A stretch of 44,124 nucleotides of DNA from NCBI GenBank assembly GCA_020355945.1, contig CP070627.1:4395806-4439929 (forward strand), read 5' to 3'. Position numbers and translations under genes: made by a program. The stretch's first letter is position 1. The number at the start of each line of letters is the position of its first letter. The notes under the pieces are model-generated. The model made no database searches, had not been told where the DNA came from, and saw only the letters and a program-made list of their open reading frames with translations. Below are positions 37,301 through 44,124 of the stretch, piece after piece. Source of the stretch: Candidatus Aminicenantota bacterium. GTDB taxonomy: Bacteria; Acidobacteriota; Aminicenantia; UBA2199.

Positions 37301-38404
37301 GAAACAGAGGGTCATCATTCATCATTCATGATGACACCGAATCATTTTATTCGTCCCTTTGATTTGTCACAGGCGCCCATCTTTAGAGTCGGCTTGATGG
37401 AATTGTCTGCATCAAAATATATATTAATGGTGGACATCCATCATATTATCGCTGATGCCGCCTCCATGGCGCTAATTGTAAAAGAATTCATGGCGTTGTA
37501 CGAAGGAGAACCATTTGTTGAACTTAAGATTGCCTACAAAGACTTTTCAGAATGGCAGAACAAATTTTTTGAATCCCACGAAATGAAATGGCAAGAGGAG
37601 TATTGGCTCAAGCGATTTAAAGGAACCCCACCTGTACTAAACATGCCGATAGATTATCCCAGGCCACCCCTTCAGAGTTTCGAGGGACACCTGGAAACCT
37701 TTAAGGCGGGTGAAGCATTGACCCAGGGATTACGAAAGCTGGCCAAAGAAACAGGGACAACACTGTTCATGGTATTATTGGCCGCTTACTATATATTGTT
37801 ATTTAAATATACAATGCAGGAAGATATCATGGTAGGTTCTCCTGTTGTCGGAAGGCCGCACGCCGATATAGAAAACATTATTGGTATGTTTGCCAATACC
37901 ATTGTATTGAGAAATTACCCCAAACCCCATTACACATTTAAGGAATTCCTGGATAATGTCAAAAAAGTTTTATTAGAAGCCGTTGAGAACCAGGAATACC
38001 AATTTGAAATGATGGTGGATAAGTTGAATTTCGATAGGAAACCAGGAAGAAACCCCTTATTTGATACCATGTTTGTGCTGCAGAATCCGGACATTCCGAA
38101 ATTGGAGATAAAAAATTTGAAATTGGCGCCATATGAATTGGAACATAAGACCACACCATTTGATCTTACATGTCAAGCCGTAGAAATTGATAATGATATC
38201 GTTTTTTCTTTAATATATTGTACAAAATTATTTAAAAAAGAAACGATGAAAAGATTAATCGGTTATTTTTTAAATATATTGGAAGAAATAGTGGAGAATC
38301 CGGTTAAAACGCTGGCTGAAATAGAAATGCTGTCTGAGAAAAAGAAAAAGCAAATATTATTGGATTCTTCCAATGTAATGTATGGAGGTGATTATGACTT
38401 TTGA
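31361..38404 (+). CDS. Hybrid PKS-NRPS: KS-AT-KR-DH-ACP-C
   Basis: 2347 residues; strong site AGAGGAGGT nine bases before ATG. KS about 13-425: Cys184 in NTTCSTSL, His in ESHGTGTPIGDP and NVGHLDSAAG. AT about 537-830: GQGSQ, Ser638 in GYSIGEY; SHAGHS replaces HAFH, so malonyl-like but atypical. KR with its N-terminal structural part about 920-1367: TGGLGGIG, Ser and Tyr in LLCSSLG and AYSAAN. DH about 1390-1677: His1423-x3-Gly-x4-Pro1432 and Asp1597 in HPALLDCAIG (Gly where Gln is usual). Then a KR-type C-terminal linker (ILPSEGCEVFFRLL, IISTRDLKALI), ACP Ser1813 in LGGNS, and C about 1859-2327 with HHIIADA. KR ahead of DH is the reverse of the normal order. It ends GGDYDF. The last C should pair with the following protein, whose start codon overlaps this gene by 11 bp. 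Confidence 0.94.
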   Translation: MPENSASEEANGWEIAVIGMAGRFPGARNLEEFWENLKNGMESLSFFSDEELLETGISEELLGNPHYVKVKGTIAGIECFDSYFFGYTPAEAEIMDPQLRVCHECAWAALEDAGYNPDNYDGGIGFYAGASPNLAWEVVALVLGMTGQEVNFSKEQLFNKDYLSLQICYNLNLKGPGITLNTTCSTSLVAIDMACKALLTGQCDMALAGGISIMLPSHRGYIYQEGMVHSRDGHIRAFDLSANGTNGGDGVGIVVLKPLDEAINHGDHIYAVIKSTAINNDGRRKVGFTAPSVEGQAEVIRTALHLAEVEPETIGYIESHGTGTPIGDPIEIEALTRAFDTGKKQFCKIGSVKTNVGHLDSAAGIASFIKTVLVLIHKQIPPSLNFKTPNPRINFDNTPFSVNTRLWEWKQNGHPRRAGVSSFGIGGTNAHIILEEAPISQSAERKAHSAGREYQLILLSAGSPSALEQMTGNLANHFRENTRIHLADAAYTLQKGRKGLKHRRILVCSHANEAAATLSQPDSELVHSSVLQKSKPPVIFMFSGQGSQYVNMGLDLYLQEPGFRQEMDNCFHILRPMVNYSLKDILYPREGPTPVSPRQNSAMFQQDVVQPLMFIFEYALARLLMKWGIKPHAMIGYSIGEYVSACLSGVFTLEAALRLVSFRGKLMHSIAGGRMLSVPLTEQQLKPLLQEHHEVSIAVINGPSCIVSGPAAAMDALEDQLKREKCLFMRLNISHAGHSKMMDPMLADFETKIRQFKLNPPEIPYISTVTGKWITVEDATNPRYWTRQLKEPVRFSAGLEELLKQETAVFLEIGPAGDLSATLRQHPAKTVQQRVVSTIRYPQQKTADTYYFLNKIGRLWLYGQEIDWDQLYSGKKRKRIPLPTYPFEKHAYPVDVSMLEDLKKGKIQMSQQPGGKKADIAEWFYLPAWKGSPLPLYPCETVPGDNNWLVLLDEQGVGLALLERLKQAAQDVVIVKKGTGFSTVGPREYTLNVGQESDYVKLFNELHSLKRIPNRIVHLWSIGDRDETGSREEWLEKCQEYGFYSLLYLARSLGGHPKGNDIDLVVVSNNMQGISAGELVYPEKSTLLGVLRVIAHEYPGINCRSVDFDGQIFVQERKKQSQEQLWSELLAGPPDLMAAYRGQNRLVREVEPLPLPALERTPPRLREKGVYLITGGLGGIGLVLAEFLASRLQARLILTGRSPFPAAAEWEQYLENQGAHTPTGAKISKLMTIRKMGGQVAVYEADVTDETRMREVVDEAGQHFGPINGVIHAAGIADGAVIHRLEKETINRVFAPKVKGTLVLDKIFKDSPLDFFLLCSSLGALLGGMGETAYSAANLFLDTYARTRTASFTLSVNWDAWQEVGGAVRVIDRLVGTLEGNLSPPRSRPVSHPLFRECISNGNKQQIYVSRLSPGTHWVLDEHRIKGHATLPGTAYLEMARAALENHARQTNDPRTGSMELSDVYFYSPLMVQEGQEKEVRTVLTKNARAYKFMIISQKNPGTDQWERHAEGEIQWLNDSAPIKHDIKSIRQGFTMESVLVNEGTCPGESAATFGPRWQNMMKQQRLNDNQALTTLELAGEFVPDTKQYGLHPALLDCAIGIPDSVTGAYLPFSYKKVKINGPLPPKIVSHMRYVDHQSSRRDQFLCFDITVMDEQGIPLVDLQEYTLLAVDEEKNHEKSEDFSLAELGLHNPAAAKPGKIQTDLLKDGILPSEGCEVFFRLLGYNLPPNIIISTRDLKALIRQHDNSRVSAPEEILSGISSPAASHPRPELNTAYVAAWTPLEKKITGIWTRILGYETIGLHDDFIELGGNSVKAVVMISAIHKELNVRLGVPEIFSRPTIKELSGFIRDAQKSPYSSIEPVEKKDYYKTSSAQKRLYFLQQMNVKSTSYNLPRVMVIEGDLDRNRLETTFKKLIKRHESLRTSFETIEGKPGQRIHEEVEFKIDYYDFQVICASDRCSWEEVPHGQIPNSKFQIPNKTETEGHHSSFMMTPNHFIRPFDLSQAPIFRVGLMELSASKYILMVDIHHIIADAASMALIVKEFMALYEGEPFVELKIAYKDFSEWQNKFFESHEMKWQEEYWLKRFKGTPPVLNMPIDYPRPPLQSFEGHLETFKAGEALTQGLRKLAKETGTTLFMVLLAAYYILLFKYTMQEDIMVGSPVVGRPHADIENIIGMFANTIVLRNYPKPHYTFKEFLDNVKKVLLEAVENQEYQFEMMVDKLNFDRKPGRNPLFDTMFVLQNPDIPKLEIKNLKLAPYELEHKTTPFDLTCQAVEIDNDIVFSLIYCTKLFKKETMKRLIGYFLNILEEIVENPVKTLAEIEMLSEKKKKQILLDSSNVMYGGDYDF
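32680..32712 (+). repeat. 7-bp tandem repeat in the KS-AT linker
   Basis: Units GCAAAGC, GCAGAGC, GCAAGGC, GCACAGC and GCAGG encode QSAERKAHSAG just after the KS end (ILEEAP). Frame is kept. Confidence 0.75.
37262..37294 (+). repeat. 7-bp tandem repeat in a C-domain loop
   Basis: Four exact CAAATTC units and a partial one encode QIPNSKFQIPN just before the FIRPFDLS motif of the C domain. This is the same loop that holds the repeat at 15346-15370 in the first synthetase. Confidence 0.8.
38384..38389 (+). promoter_or_regulatory. Ribosome binding site for the overlapping last gene
   Basis: GGAGGT lies within the last codons of the PKS-NRPS gene, four bases before ATG 38394. Stop TGA at 38402-38404 follows that start, so translation is probably coupled. 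Confidence 0.7.
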
Positions 38405-41400
38405 TCATCATACAAGTGTGGAAGAGTTATTTGAAAAGCAGGTAAACAAGACACCAAATCGTATCGCCGTGGTGGGCATGGAGGAGTTACCATTAGATAC
38501 AGGTACACCCCACAGGCAAGAAGAAGGGCGATTTATCGCATCCGTTACCTACAGAGAATTAAATCAACAGGCAAACCAGATAGCCAGAATTTTAAAAAAG
38601 TCCGGTATTAAAACCGGTGATATTGTCGCCATCGATCTCGATTTTGCCGTGGAACGGGTTGCCGGCATGATGGGAATATTAAAAGCAGGTGGGGCTTACC
38701 TGGTTATTAACCCGGCTTATGCAGGTGAATACGCCAATTCGATACTTCATCGGAGTAAAACCAGGTATTTACTTACCTCCGGTAATGGCAATAAACATCC
38801 GAAATTTAGTGGTAAAACGGTAATGCTAAACCATGGGCGTTGGAGCGCTTCTCGGAAAACAGAACCAAACCCGGGGATTGGTAACACAGTGCAAAATCCC
38901 TTGCTGGTCAGCTTTTGCTCCAATTCGGCAAGAGGGCCGGAAGGTGTCATCTTATGCCACAAAAATATAGTGGATTGGATACGGTTTAATCTTGAAAAAT
39001 TAAACGTCGATTTTAGTCACACCTTATTTATCTCCTCTCTCTCCTCTCTGGAAATGGCGTTCCCAATATGGATTGCAAATTTGATAACCGGGGGACGTAT
39101 TTTATTTTCCCAATGGGAACATAAGGAAGATATCTGTGAAATGATACACTTGATGCAAAACCATCCGTTTAAAAGTGTGATTTGTCCGTTACATTTTTTG
39201 CAGACGTTAGTTTTGGAAGATCAATATAAACACGTTTTTTCCAGTACGATTCGCAATATTGTTACTATGGGAGAGGATGTATTCAATGCCAGTGAGTTTC
39301 GAACTTTTGTAAAAGACAAAGGAATAAGGTGGCATAATTATTATGGCTTTCCTGAAATGAGCATGATAACCGCACTGGTGGAAGATAATGCGTTGGAAGG
39401 AATAAAGAGCAAACATGTGGGAAGACCGGCATCTGATACCGATACTTACATATTAAACCAGGCAAGTCAGTTGGTCGACATCGGTATCCTCGGCGAACTG
39501 TATGTTTCAGGAAGCGGCGTAATGGATCAATATTATAAAAACGAGGAGTTAAATCAATCGCATTTTCTTCAAAAGTCAGTCATACCGGGTAAAAAAATAT
39601 ATAAGACAGGATATAAGGCCAGTTGGCTGCCGGATTGGAAAGTATCACTTTTTGGCAGAGTCGACCAACGGGTAAATATCAACGGATGCCGTTTTACCCC
39701 TGAAGAGATCGAAACCCTTTTACTTAAACACAATTTAATAAACGATTGTGCCGTGGTATTAAGAAAAACGAGTGGAAGTGTGTTAAAGTTAACAGCCTAT
39801 TTGGTGTTAGAGGAAGACATTTCTATGGAATCAATTGAGGAATTTTTAAGAAATTTTTTTCTTATCGATATCATTCCCATTGGGTTTGTTAAGTTGTTTT
39901 CATTACCACGAACTTCTGATGGTGGTGTGGATAGAAAATATTTAGAAGAATTAGAATTTTACGATACAACTGAAATTAAAACCCTGGAAAATGAAATAAA
40001 AAAAGAAAAGGAAATAGAACATGTCGGTATAATTGTTAAAGAAAAGATAGAGAAGCCAACACCTTTGCATTTAAAAGATTTTTCTCCCCAATTCGAGAAG
40101 GTTTCCACTAAAGATATTAAAGACTCTGTGGAATCTTTTACCAAAGAAATAGATAAACCGAATACCCAAATTCCATTGGCTATCGTTCATGGAGAAGAAC
40201 TAAAAGAGGAAGAAGGGGACCCCAGAACGTTAATAGACATCCTGGACAGAGCCGCTAGGGAAAATGGAGAAAAGGGGATTGTTTTCATTCACGCGGATGG
40301 TACGGAGTATTTTCAGGTCTATCCTTCATTATTGGAAGAAGCGGAAAGAATTTTGTCAGGTTTACGGAAAATCAACCTTCAGGCGCAAGATATAGTTATT
40401 TTTCAATTCGATAGAGATGAGGATTACCTGGCAGCCTTCTGGGGATGTACGCTGGGAGGTATTATCCCTGCGCCTTTGGCGGTTCCAAAGAGCTATGATG
40501 AATCCAACAATGAAACCAATGCGTTATACAATATATGGAAGATGCTGGATAAACCGGTGGTATTAAGCAGTAAAAGCTTGAAAAAATCGATTGGTATGTT
40601 ATTTAAAGATTTCCAGGTGACAGCGATCGAAGAACTTCGTGGGCATGAACCTAAAAAAGACTGGCATCAAAGCCATCCTGGAGATTTGGCTTTATTGCTT
40701 TTTACATCAGGAAGTACAGGAATGCCCAAGGGCGTTGTACACAATCATCAAACCATCCTGGCTTTGGAAAAAGGTTCAATTTTGTTGAATGATTGGACAA
40801 CGAACGATATTTCCATTAACTGGATGCCACTGGAACATGTTGGTGGAATTGTAGAGTCTCACTTAAGGGACGTTTATTTGGGATGTCAACAGGTACAGGT
40901 TAGGATGGCGTATATTTTATCGGACCCCCTTCGATGGTTGGACCTAATGACCCAATATAAAGCCACCTGTTCATGGGCACCAAACTTTGCGTATGCCCTT
41001 ATAAAAAAACAAATTGAAGAGAAGAATTATAGGAATTGGGATTTATCTTCAATGCGGTTTCTTATGAATGGGGGGGAAGCAATAAATGCCGGAACCGTGA
41101 AAGCTTTTTTAAAACTCCTGGCGCCTTGTTATTTATCTCCCAACGCCGTGAAACCTGCGTGGGGAATGTCGGAGACCTGTTCGGGAGTCGTTTATTCGCA
41201 TTTACTCACCCCTGAACCTGGTGAAGGTGTCCATCATTTAGATAAGTTTTCGTTAGGGGGCTCTATAAGAAAAAGTCATTCAGAGGCGGACAATGTCACG
41301 TTTGTCGAATTGGGAAAACCGATTCCGGGTATTTCAATACGAATCGTTGATTCCGAAAACCATGTGTTAACAGAAGGTGTGATCGGCCGTTTACAGGTAA

Positions 41401-44124
41401 AAGGCCTGAGTGTTACCCCTGGATATATCAATAACCCCCAATTAAACAACGATGTGTTCACTGCTGACGGATGGATGGATACAGGAGATCTGACATTTAT
41501 TCAAAATGGCCGGATGACCATTACGGGAAGAGCAAAAGATGTGATTATTATCAATGGGATAAACTACAATAGTGTCGAAATCGAATCGGTTGTGGAATCA
41601 GTGCAAGGGGTTGAAGCTTCCTATACTGCTGCCTGTGCTGTTCAAGACCCGGAGAGTAATACGGACAAACTGGCACTGTTTTTCAGTTCGGTATTCCCGG
41701 ATTTTAGTCGTGTTTTAATGCAGGTGAAAGACATTCGTAAAATAGTTGTTCAAAAAATCGGGCTAAATGCAGATTATATCATTCCTTTAAGCAAACAGGA
41801 GATACCTAAAACATCAATTGGTAAATTGCAGCGGTCAAAACTTGTAAAAAAATTCGAGTCCGGGTATTTTGAAGAAACGATAAAGAGAATCGATATTTTG
41901 TTGGAGAATGAAAATACGTTACCCTCATGGTTTCTCAGGAAAGCCTGGAAAAGGGAGGAAATCCTACAGCTAGATTATACCGGGCAAGGTAATAATTGCC
42001 TGGTTTTTGAAGATCAACTGGGCTTGAGTGGAGCACTTATAAACAAATTGGCAGAGAATGCCTGCAAATGCATTCGGGTTAAAACCGGCTCTCAATTTAA
42101 ACGAATCGATGCAAAATACTATGAAATCGATTACAGGGAACCTGATGATTATAATCGTTTGTTTGAGGCGGTTTATAAAGACGTCATTCAAATCCATGAC
42201 ATCTTTCACCTCTATTGTTACAGTGAAAGTGAATTGAACCCTGGGGATTTTGATACGGGCTTTATAAAAAATGCTCAATTTCGGGGAGTATACAGCTTAT
42301 TGAGTTTAATACAGGCGTTAAATAGAAAAGCGAACTCACCGATACGGTTGTTTGTGGTTAGCAGTCATGCCCATTGGGTATCCGGCCACGATCATGACCA
42401 GGTTGCTTATGAGAAATGTGGGATATCCGGTTTTTTAAAGAGTGTTTCTTTGGAACTTTCGTGGTTACAATGCCGCCATATCGACCTGGAATTGGGAACT
42501 TTATATGCTGATGCAGAATGCCTTTTGAGAGAGTGGAGAAATCTTAGAGAGAGTAAGGAGGTGGCATATCGAAGTGGAGAGCGTTTGGTTCCATTCCTTT
42601 TCCGTCTGGACATGAGGCAAGAAGCTCTGCAAGAAATACCACTACGAAATGGAGGTATTTATCTTGTGACAGGAGGCCTGGGAGGAATAGGTACACATGT
42701 TTGTAAATGGCTGATGAAAAACTTTCAAGCAAAACTCATCATCGTGGGGCGGACTAATCTGTCGGAGAGGGAAAATTGGAGCACTCTGTTGGAAGAAAAT
42801 ACAGTCATCTCAAAACGTGTGCGCGGGTATCTAGATATAGAATCTGTAAGCAGCGATTTTATATACGGTGCAGGAGACATTTGTGATGGAGTCTTTTTGA
42901 ATCGTTTGATTGCCAGAGCGGAATCTAAATGGAAGGAATCCCTATCCGGTATTTTTCATCTGGCAGGGATGGGAAATTTGGAAAGCCGAAAGAACGAAAT
43001 GGATGATCATTTGGTTACTTCCGAAACACAGGCGGTTTTCGATACCATGTATCACTCCAAGGTGTATGGAACCCTGGTGCTACATCGGCTTCTTGAAAAT
43101 AAGCCCCACTTAATTTTTGTTGCATTTTCTTCCATTATTAGTCTTTTTGGAGCCATTGGTTACAGCGCCTATGCTGCCGCCAATAGTTTCCTTGATAGTT
43201 TTTGTCTCTACCGCCGGTGTAATGGATACACTCATACATATTGTTTAAACTGGAGTGCCTGGGATAATATCGGTATGAATAAAGGAAACCCAGAACATGT
43301 GATGCACGCAATGCATCTTAGAGGCTATGAAATGATTTCCTCCAGGCAAGGCCTCGACTCAATACTAATATCGTTACAGTGTAACCCCGGTCAAATCATT
43401 ATCGGATTAAATAGCGTAAATGATAATATCAGGAAGCTTTTGAAAGAAAATCCTTCCGATAAGCAAGTTATTAAAGTTTATTACTCGATAAAAAATGGAA
43501 TGGAAATCTCCGGTTCAGCGTTGTTTCGTACTGTCTCAAATATAATATCGTCCCAGGATAAAAAAAGAAATGTTATCCCAGAGTTGCATCAAATGAATTT
43601 CATGCCGCTGAAGCAAGGAGCTATTAATTATGAACAGTTGAAAAAAATAGATACCCATTCAGTTCATTCTGTAATCGAATTTGCGATACCCAGGACCGAA
43701 GAAGAAAGAACACTGGTTAAAATATGGAAAGAAATATTAGAGGTGGCTAAAATTGGAATAGATGATAATTTTTTTGTATCTGGAGGAAACTCATTAAAGT
43801 GCTTCGCACTGATATCGAAGATGCACAAAGAACTTAATATTAAAGTACCCCCTGAAGAAATATTTAAAAGACCTACCATCAGAGGATTATCGGAATATAT
43901 AAAAGGATCAGAAGAAGATAAATATGTTTCTATCGATGTAATAGAAAAAAGGAGCTGCTATGATTTGTCGTCAGCGCAAAAGAGGTTATATATCTTGCAG
44001 CAGATAGAATTGCAAAGCACCACCTACAACATACCGCTGGTAGTTCTATTGGAAGGTGAATTGGACAAAACGAAAGTAGTGAATACTTTGAAGAGGTTGA
44101 TCGCTAGGCATGAAAGCTTAAGAA
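38394..44124 (+). CDS. NRPS-type pseudoA-A-KR-T-C..., 3' end outside window
   Basis: One frame stays open for 1910 residues to the window edge. The first A-like domain (about 1-520) has lost its core motifs: SNSARGPEG at A3, YGFPEMS at A5, TGYKASW at A7, VNINGCRF at A8, and Gly for the A10 Lys (SDGGVDRK). It is predicted to be inactive. After a charged linker comes an intact adenylating domain (about 611-1163; FTSGSTGMPKG, WMPLEHVGG, WMDTGD, GRAKDVIIINGINY), closer to acyl/fatty-acyl-AMP ligases than to amino-acid A domains. Then a KR (structural half about 1180-1400; TGGLGGIG about 1425; FSSIISLFG, YSAYAAAN), T (about 1763-1839; Ser1800 in GGNSL) and the start of a C domain. No KS is present, so the KR likely reduces a keto acid loaded directly, which would give a hydroxy-acid unit. 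Confidence 0.9.
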   Translation, partial: MTFDHHTSVEELFEKQVNKTPNRIAVVGMEELPLDTGTPHRQEEGRFIASVTYRELNQQANQIARILKKSGIKTGDIVAIDLDFAVERVAGMMGILKAGGAYLVINPAYAGEYANSILHRSKTRYLLTSGNGNKHPKFSGKTVMLNHGRWSASRKTEPNPGIGNTVQNPLLVSFCSNSARGPEGVILCHKNIVDWIRFNLEKLNVDFSHTLFISSLSSLEMAFPIWIANLITGGRILFSQWEHKEDICEMIHLMQNHPFKSVICPLHFLQTLVLEDQYKHVFSSTIRNIVTMGEDVFNASEFRTFVKDKGIRWHNYYGFPEMSMITALVEDNALEGIKSKHVGRPASDTDTYILNQASQLVDIGILGELYVSGSGVMDQYYKNEELNQSHFLQKSVIPGKKIYKTGYKASWLPDWKVSLFGRVDQRVNINGCRFTPEEIETLLLKHNLINDCAVVLRKTSGSVLKLTAYLVLEEDISMESIEEFLRNFFLIDIIPIGFVKLFSLPRTSDGGVDRKYLEELEFYDTTEIKTLENEIKKEKEIEHVGIIVKEKIEKPTPLHLKDFSPQFEKVSTKDIKDSVESFTKEIDKPNTQIPLAIVHGEELKEEEGDPRTLIDILDRAARENGEKGIVFIHADGTEYFQVYPSLLEEAERILSGLRKINLQAQDIVIFQFDRDEDYLAAFWGCTLGGIIPAPLAVPKSYDESNNETNALYNIWKMLDKPVVLSSKSLKKSIGMLFKDFQVTAIEELRGHEPKKDWHQSHPGDLALLLFTSGSTGMPKGVVHNHQTILALEKGSILLNDWTTNDISINWMPLEHVGGIVESHLRDVYLGCQQVQVRMAYILSDPLRWLDLMTQYKATCSWAPNFAYALIKKQIEEKNYRNWDLSSMRFLMNGGEAINAGTVKAFLKLLAPCYLSPNAVKPAWGMSETCSGVVYSHLLTPEPGEGVHHLDKFSLGGSIRKSHSEADNVTFVELGKPIPGISIRIVDSENHVLTEGVIGRLQVKGLSVTPGYINNPQLNNDVFTADGWMDTGDLTFIQNGRMTITGRAKDVIIINGINYNSVEIESVVESVQGVEASYTAACAVQDPESNTDKLALFFSSVFPDFSRVLMQVKDIRKIVVQKIGLNADYIIPLSKQEIPKTSIGKLQRSKLVKKFESGYFEETIKRIDILLENENTLPSWFLRKAWKREEILQLDYTGQGNNCLVFEDQLGLSGALINKLAENACKCIRVKTGSQFKRIDAKYYEIDYREPDDYNRLFEAVYKDVIQIHDIFHLYCYSESELNPGDFDTGFIKNAQFRGVYSLLSLIQALNRKANSPIRLFVVSSHAHWVSGHDHDQVAYEKCGISGFLKSVSLELSWLQCRHIDLELGTLYADAECLLREWRNLRESKEVAYRSGERLVPFLFRLDMRQEALQEIPLRNGGIYLVTGGLGGIGTHVCKWLMKNFQAKLIIVGRTNLSERENWSTLLEENTVISKRVRGYLDIESVSSDFIYGAGDICDGVFLNRLIARAESKWKESLSGIFHLAGMGNLESRKNEMDDHLVTSETQAVFDTMYHSKVYGTLVLHRLLENKPHLIFVAFSSIISLFGAIGYSAYAAANSFLDSFCLYRRCNGYTHTYCLNWSAWDNIGMNKGNPEHVMHAMHLRGYEMISSRQGLDSILISLQCNPGQIIIGLNSVNDNIRKLLKENPSDKQVIKVYYSIKNGMEISGSALFRTVSNIISSQDKKRNVIPELHQMNFMPLKQGAINYEQLKKIDTHSVHSVIEFAIPRTEEERTLVKIWKEILEVAKIGIDDNFFVSGGNSLKCFALISKMHKELNIKVPPEEIFKRPTIRGLSEYIKGSEEDKYVSIDVIEKRSCYDLSSAQKRLYILQQIELQSTTYNIPLVVLLEGELDKTKVVNTLKRLIARHESLR
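38524..38543 (+). repeat. Translated palindrome-like tract in pseudoA loop
   Basis: AGGGCGATTTATCGCATCCG encodes part of GRFIAS before VTYRELNQQ, the same place, reading phase and peptide (RFIAS) as 21721-21740. Confidence 0.65.

Noticed and set aside
38400..44124. Region without a gene, or gene broken by frameshift
   Set aside because: Spot checks of the frame at 38943, 40701 and 43791 all agree with ATG 38394, so it is one open frame that simply runs past the window edge.

Overview
The window is 44 kb of bacterial chromosome with about 11 kb of ordinary flanking genes followed by more than 32 kb of one NRPS/PKS gene cluster that runs off the right edge. The organism cannot be fixed from sequence alone. 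Moderate GC, a one-piece hybrid two-component sensor with a Reg_prop propeller, many short dispersed repeats between genes, and a very large NRPS locus fit Candidatus Aminicenantes or a related Acidobacteriota-like lineage; this is inference.

Left part (1-11287): the tail of an AAA/archaeal-type ATPase gene; a hybrid sensor kinase/AraC regulator broken by one in-frame TGA; a repeat-rich gap; a radical SAM protein; an M16 zinc peptidase with a C-terminal membrane anchor; a small cysteine-rich unknown protein; a lipoprotein carrying only the SecD periplasmic domain; and a short-chain dehydrogenase. Two inverted copies of an ~89-bp repeat sit at the two tail-to-tail gene junctions (709-797 and 9242-9330). 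An AT-rich 633-bp region with a 24-bp tandem duplication (11288-11920) precedes the cluster.

Right part (11921-44124, all + strand, short gaps or overlaps, very likely one operon): (1) NRPS C-A-T-C, A domain read as glycine; (2) stand-alone PP-loop amidotransferase-like enzyme; (3) NRPS halfC-A-T-C-A-T-C, first A read as asparagine; (4) NRPS halfC-A-T whose A domain is interrupted twice, by a radical SAM plus B12-binding block between core motifs A2 and A3 and by a degenerate paralogue of protein 2 between A8 and A9; (5) class I methyltransferase; (6) free acyl carrier protein of the FkbJ type; (7) KS-AT-KR-DH-ACP-C hybrid with KR before DH; (8) pseudoA-A-KR-T-C..., incomplete at the window edge.

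If read collinearly the line makes (acyl?)-Gly-Asn-X-Y*-ketide-(hydroxy/keto acid-derived unit)-..., with Y* the residue handled by the radical SAM/PP-loop protein. Three proteins end in a full C domain, so the matching A-T lies on the next protein. All three carry an acidic-aromatic C-terminal tail ([DE][FY][DE]F), as does the stand-alone PP-loop enzyme, which suggests a shared docking code. No thioesterase, transporter or phosphopantetheinyl transferase lies in the window. The strongest candidate for an undescribed system is the doubly interrupted A domain of protein 4 together with its stand-alone PP-loop partner.
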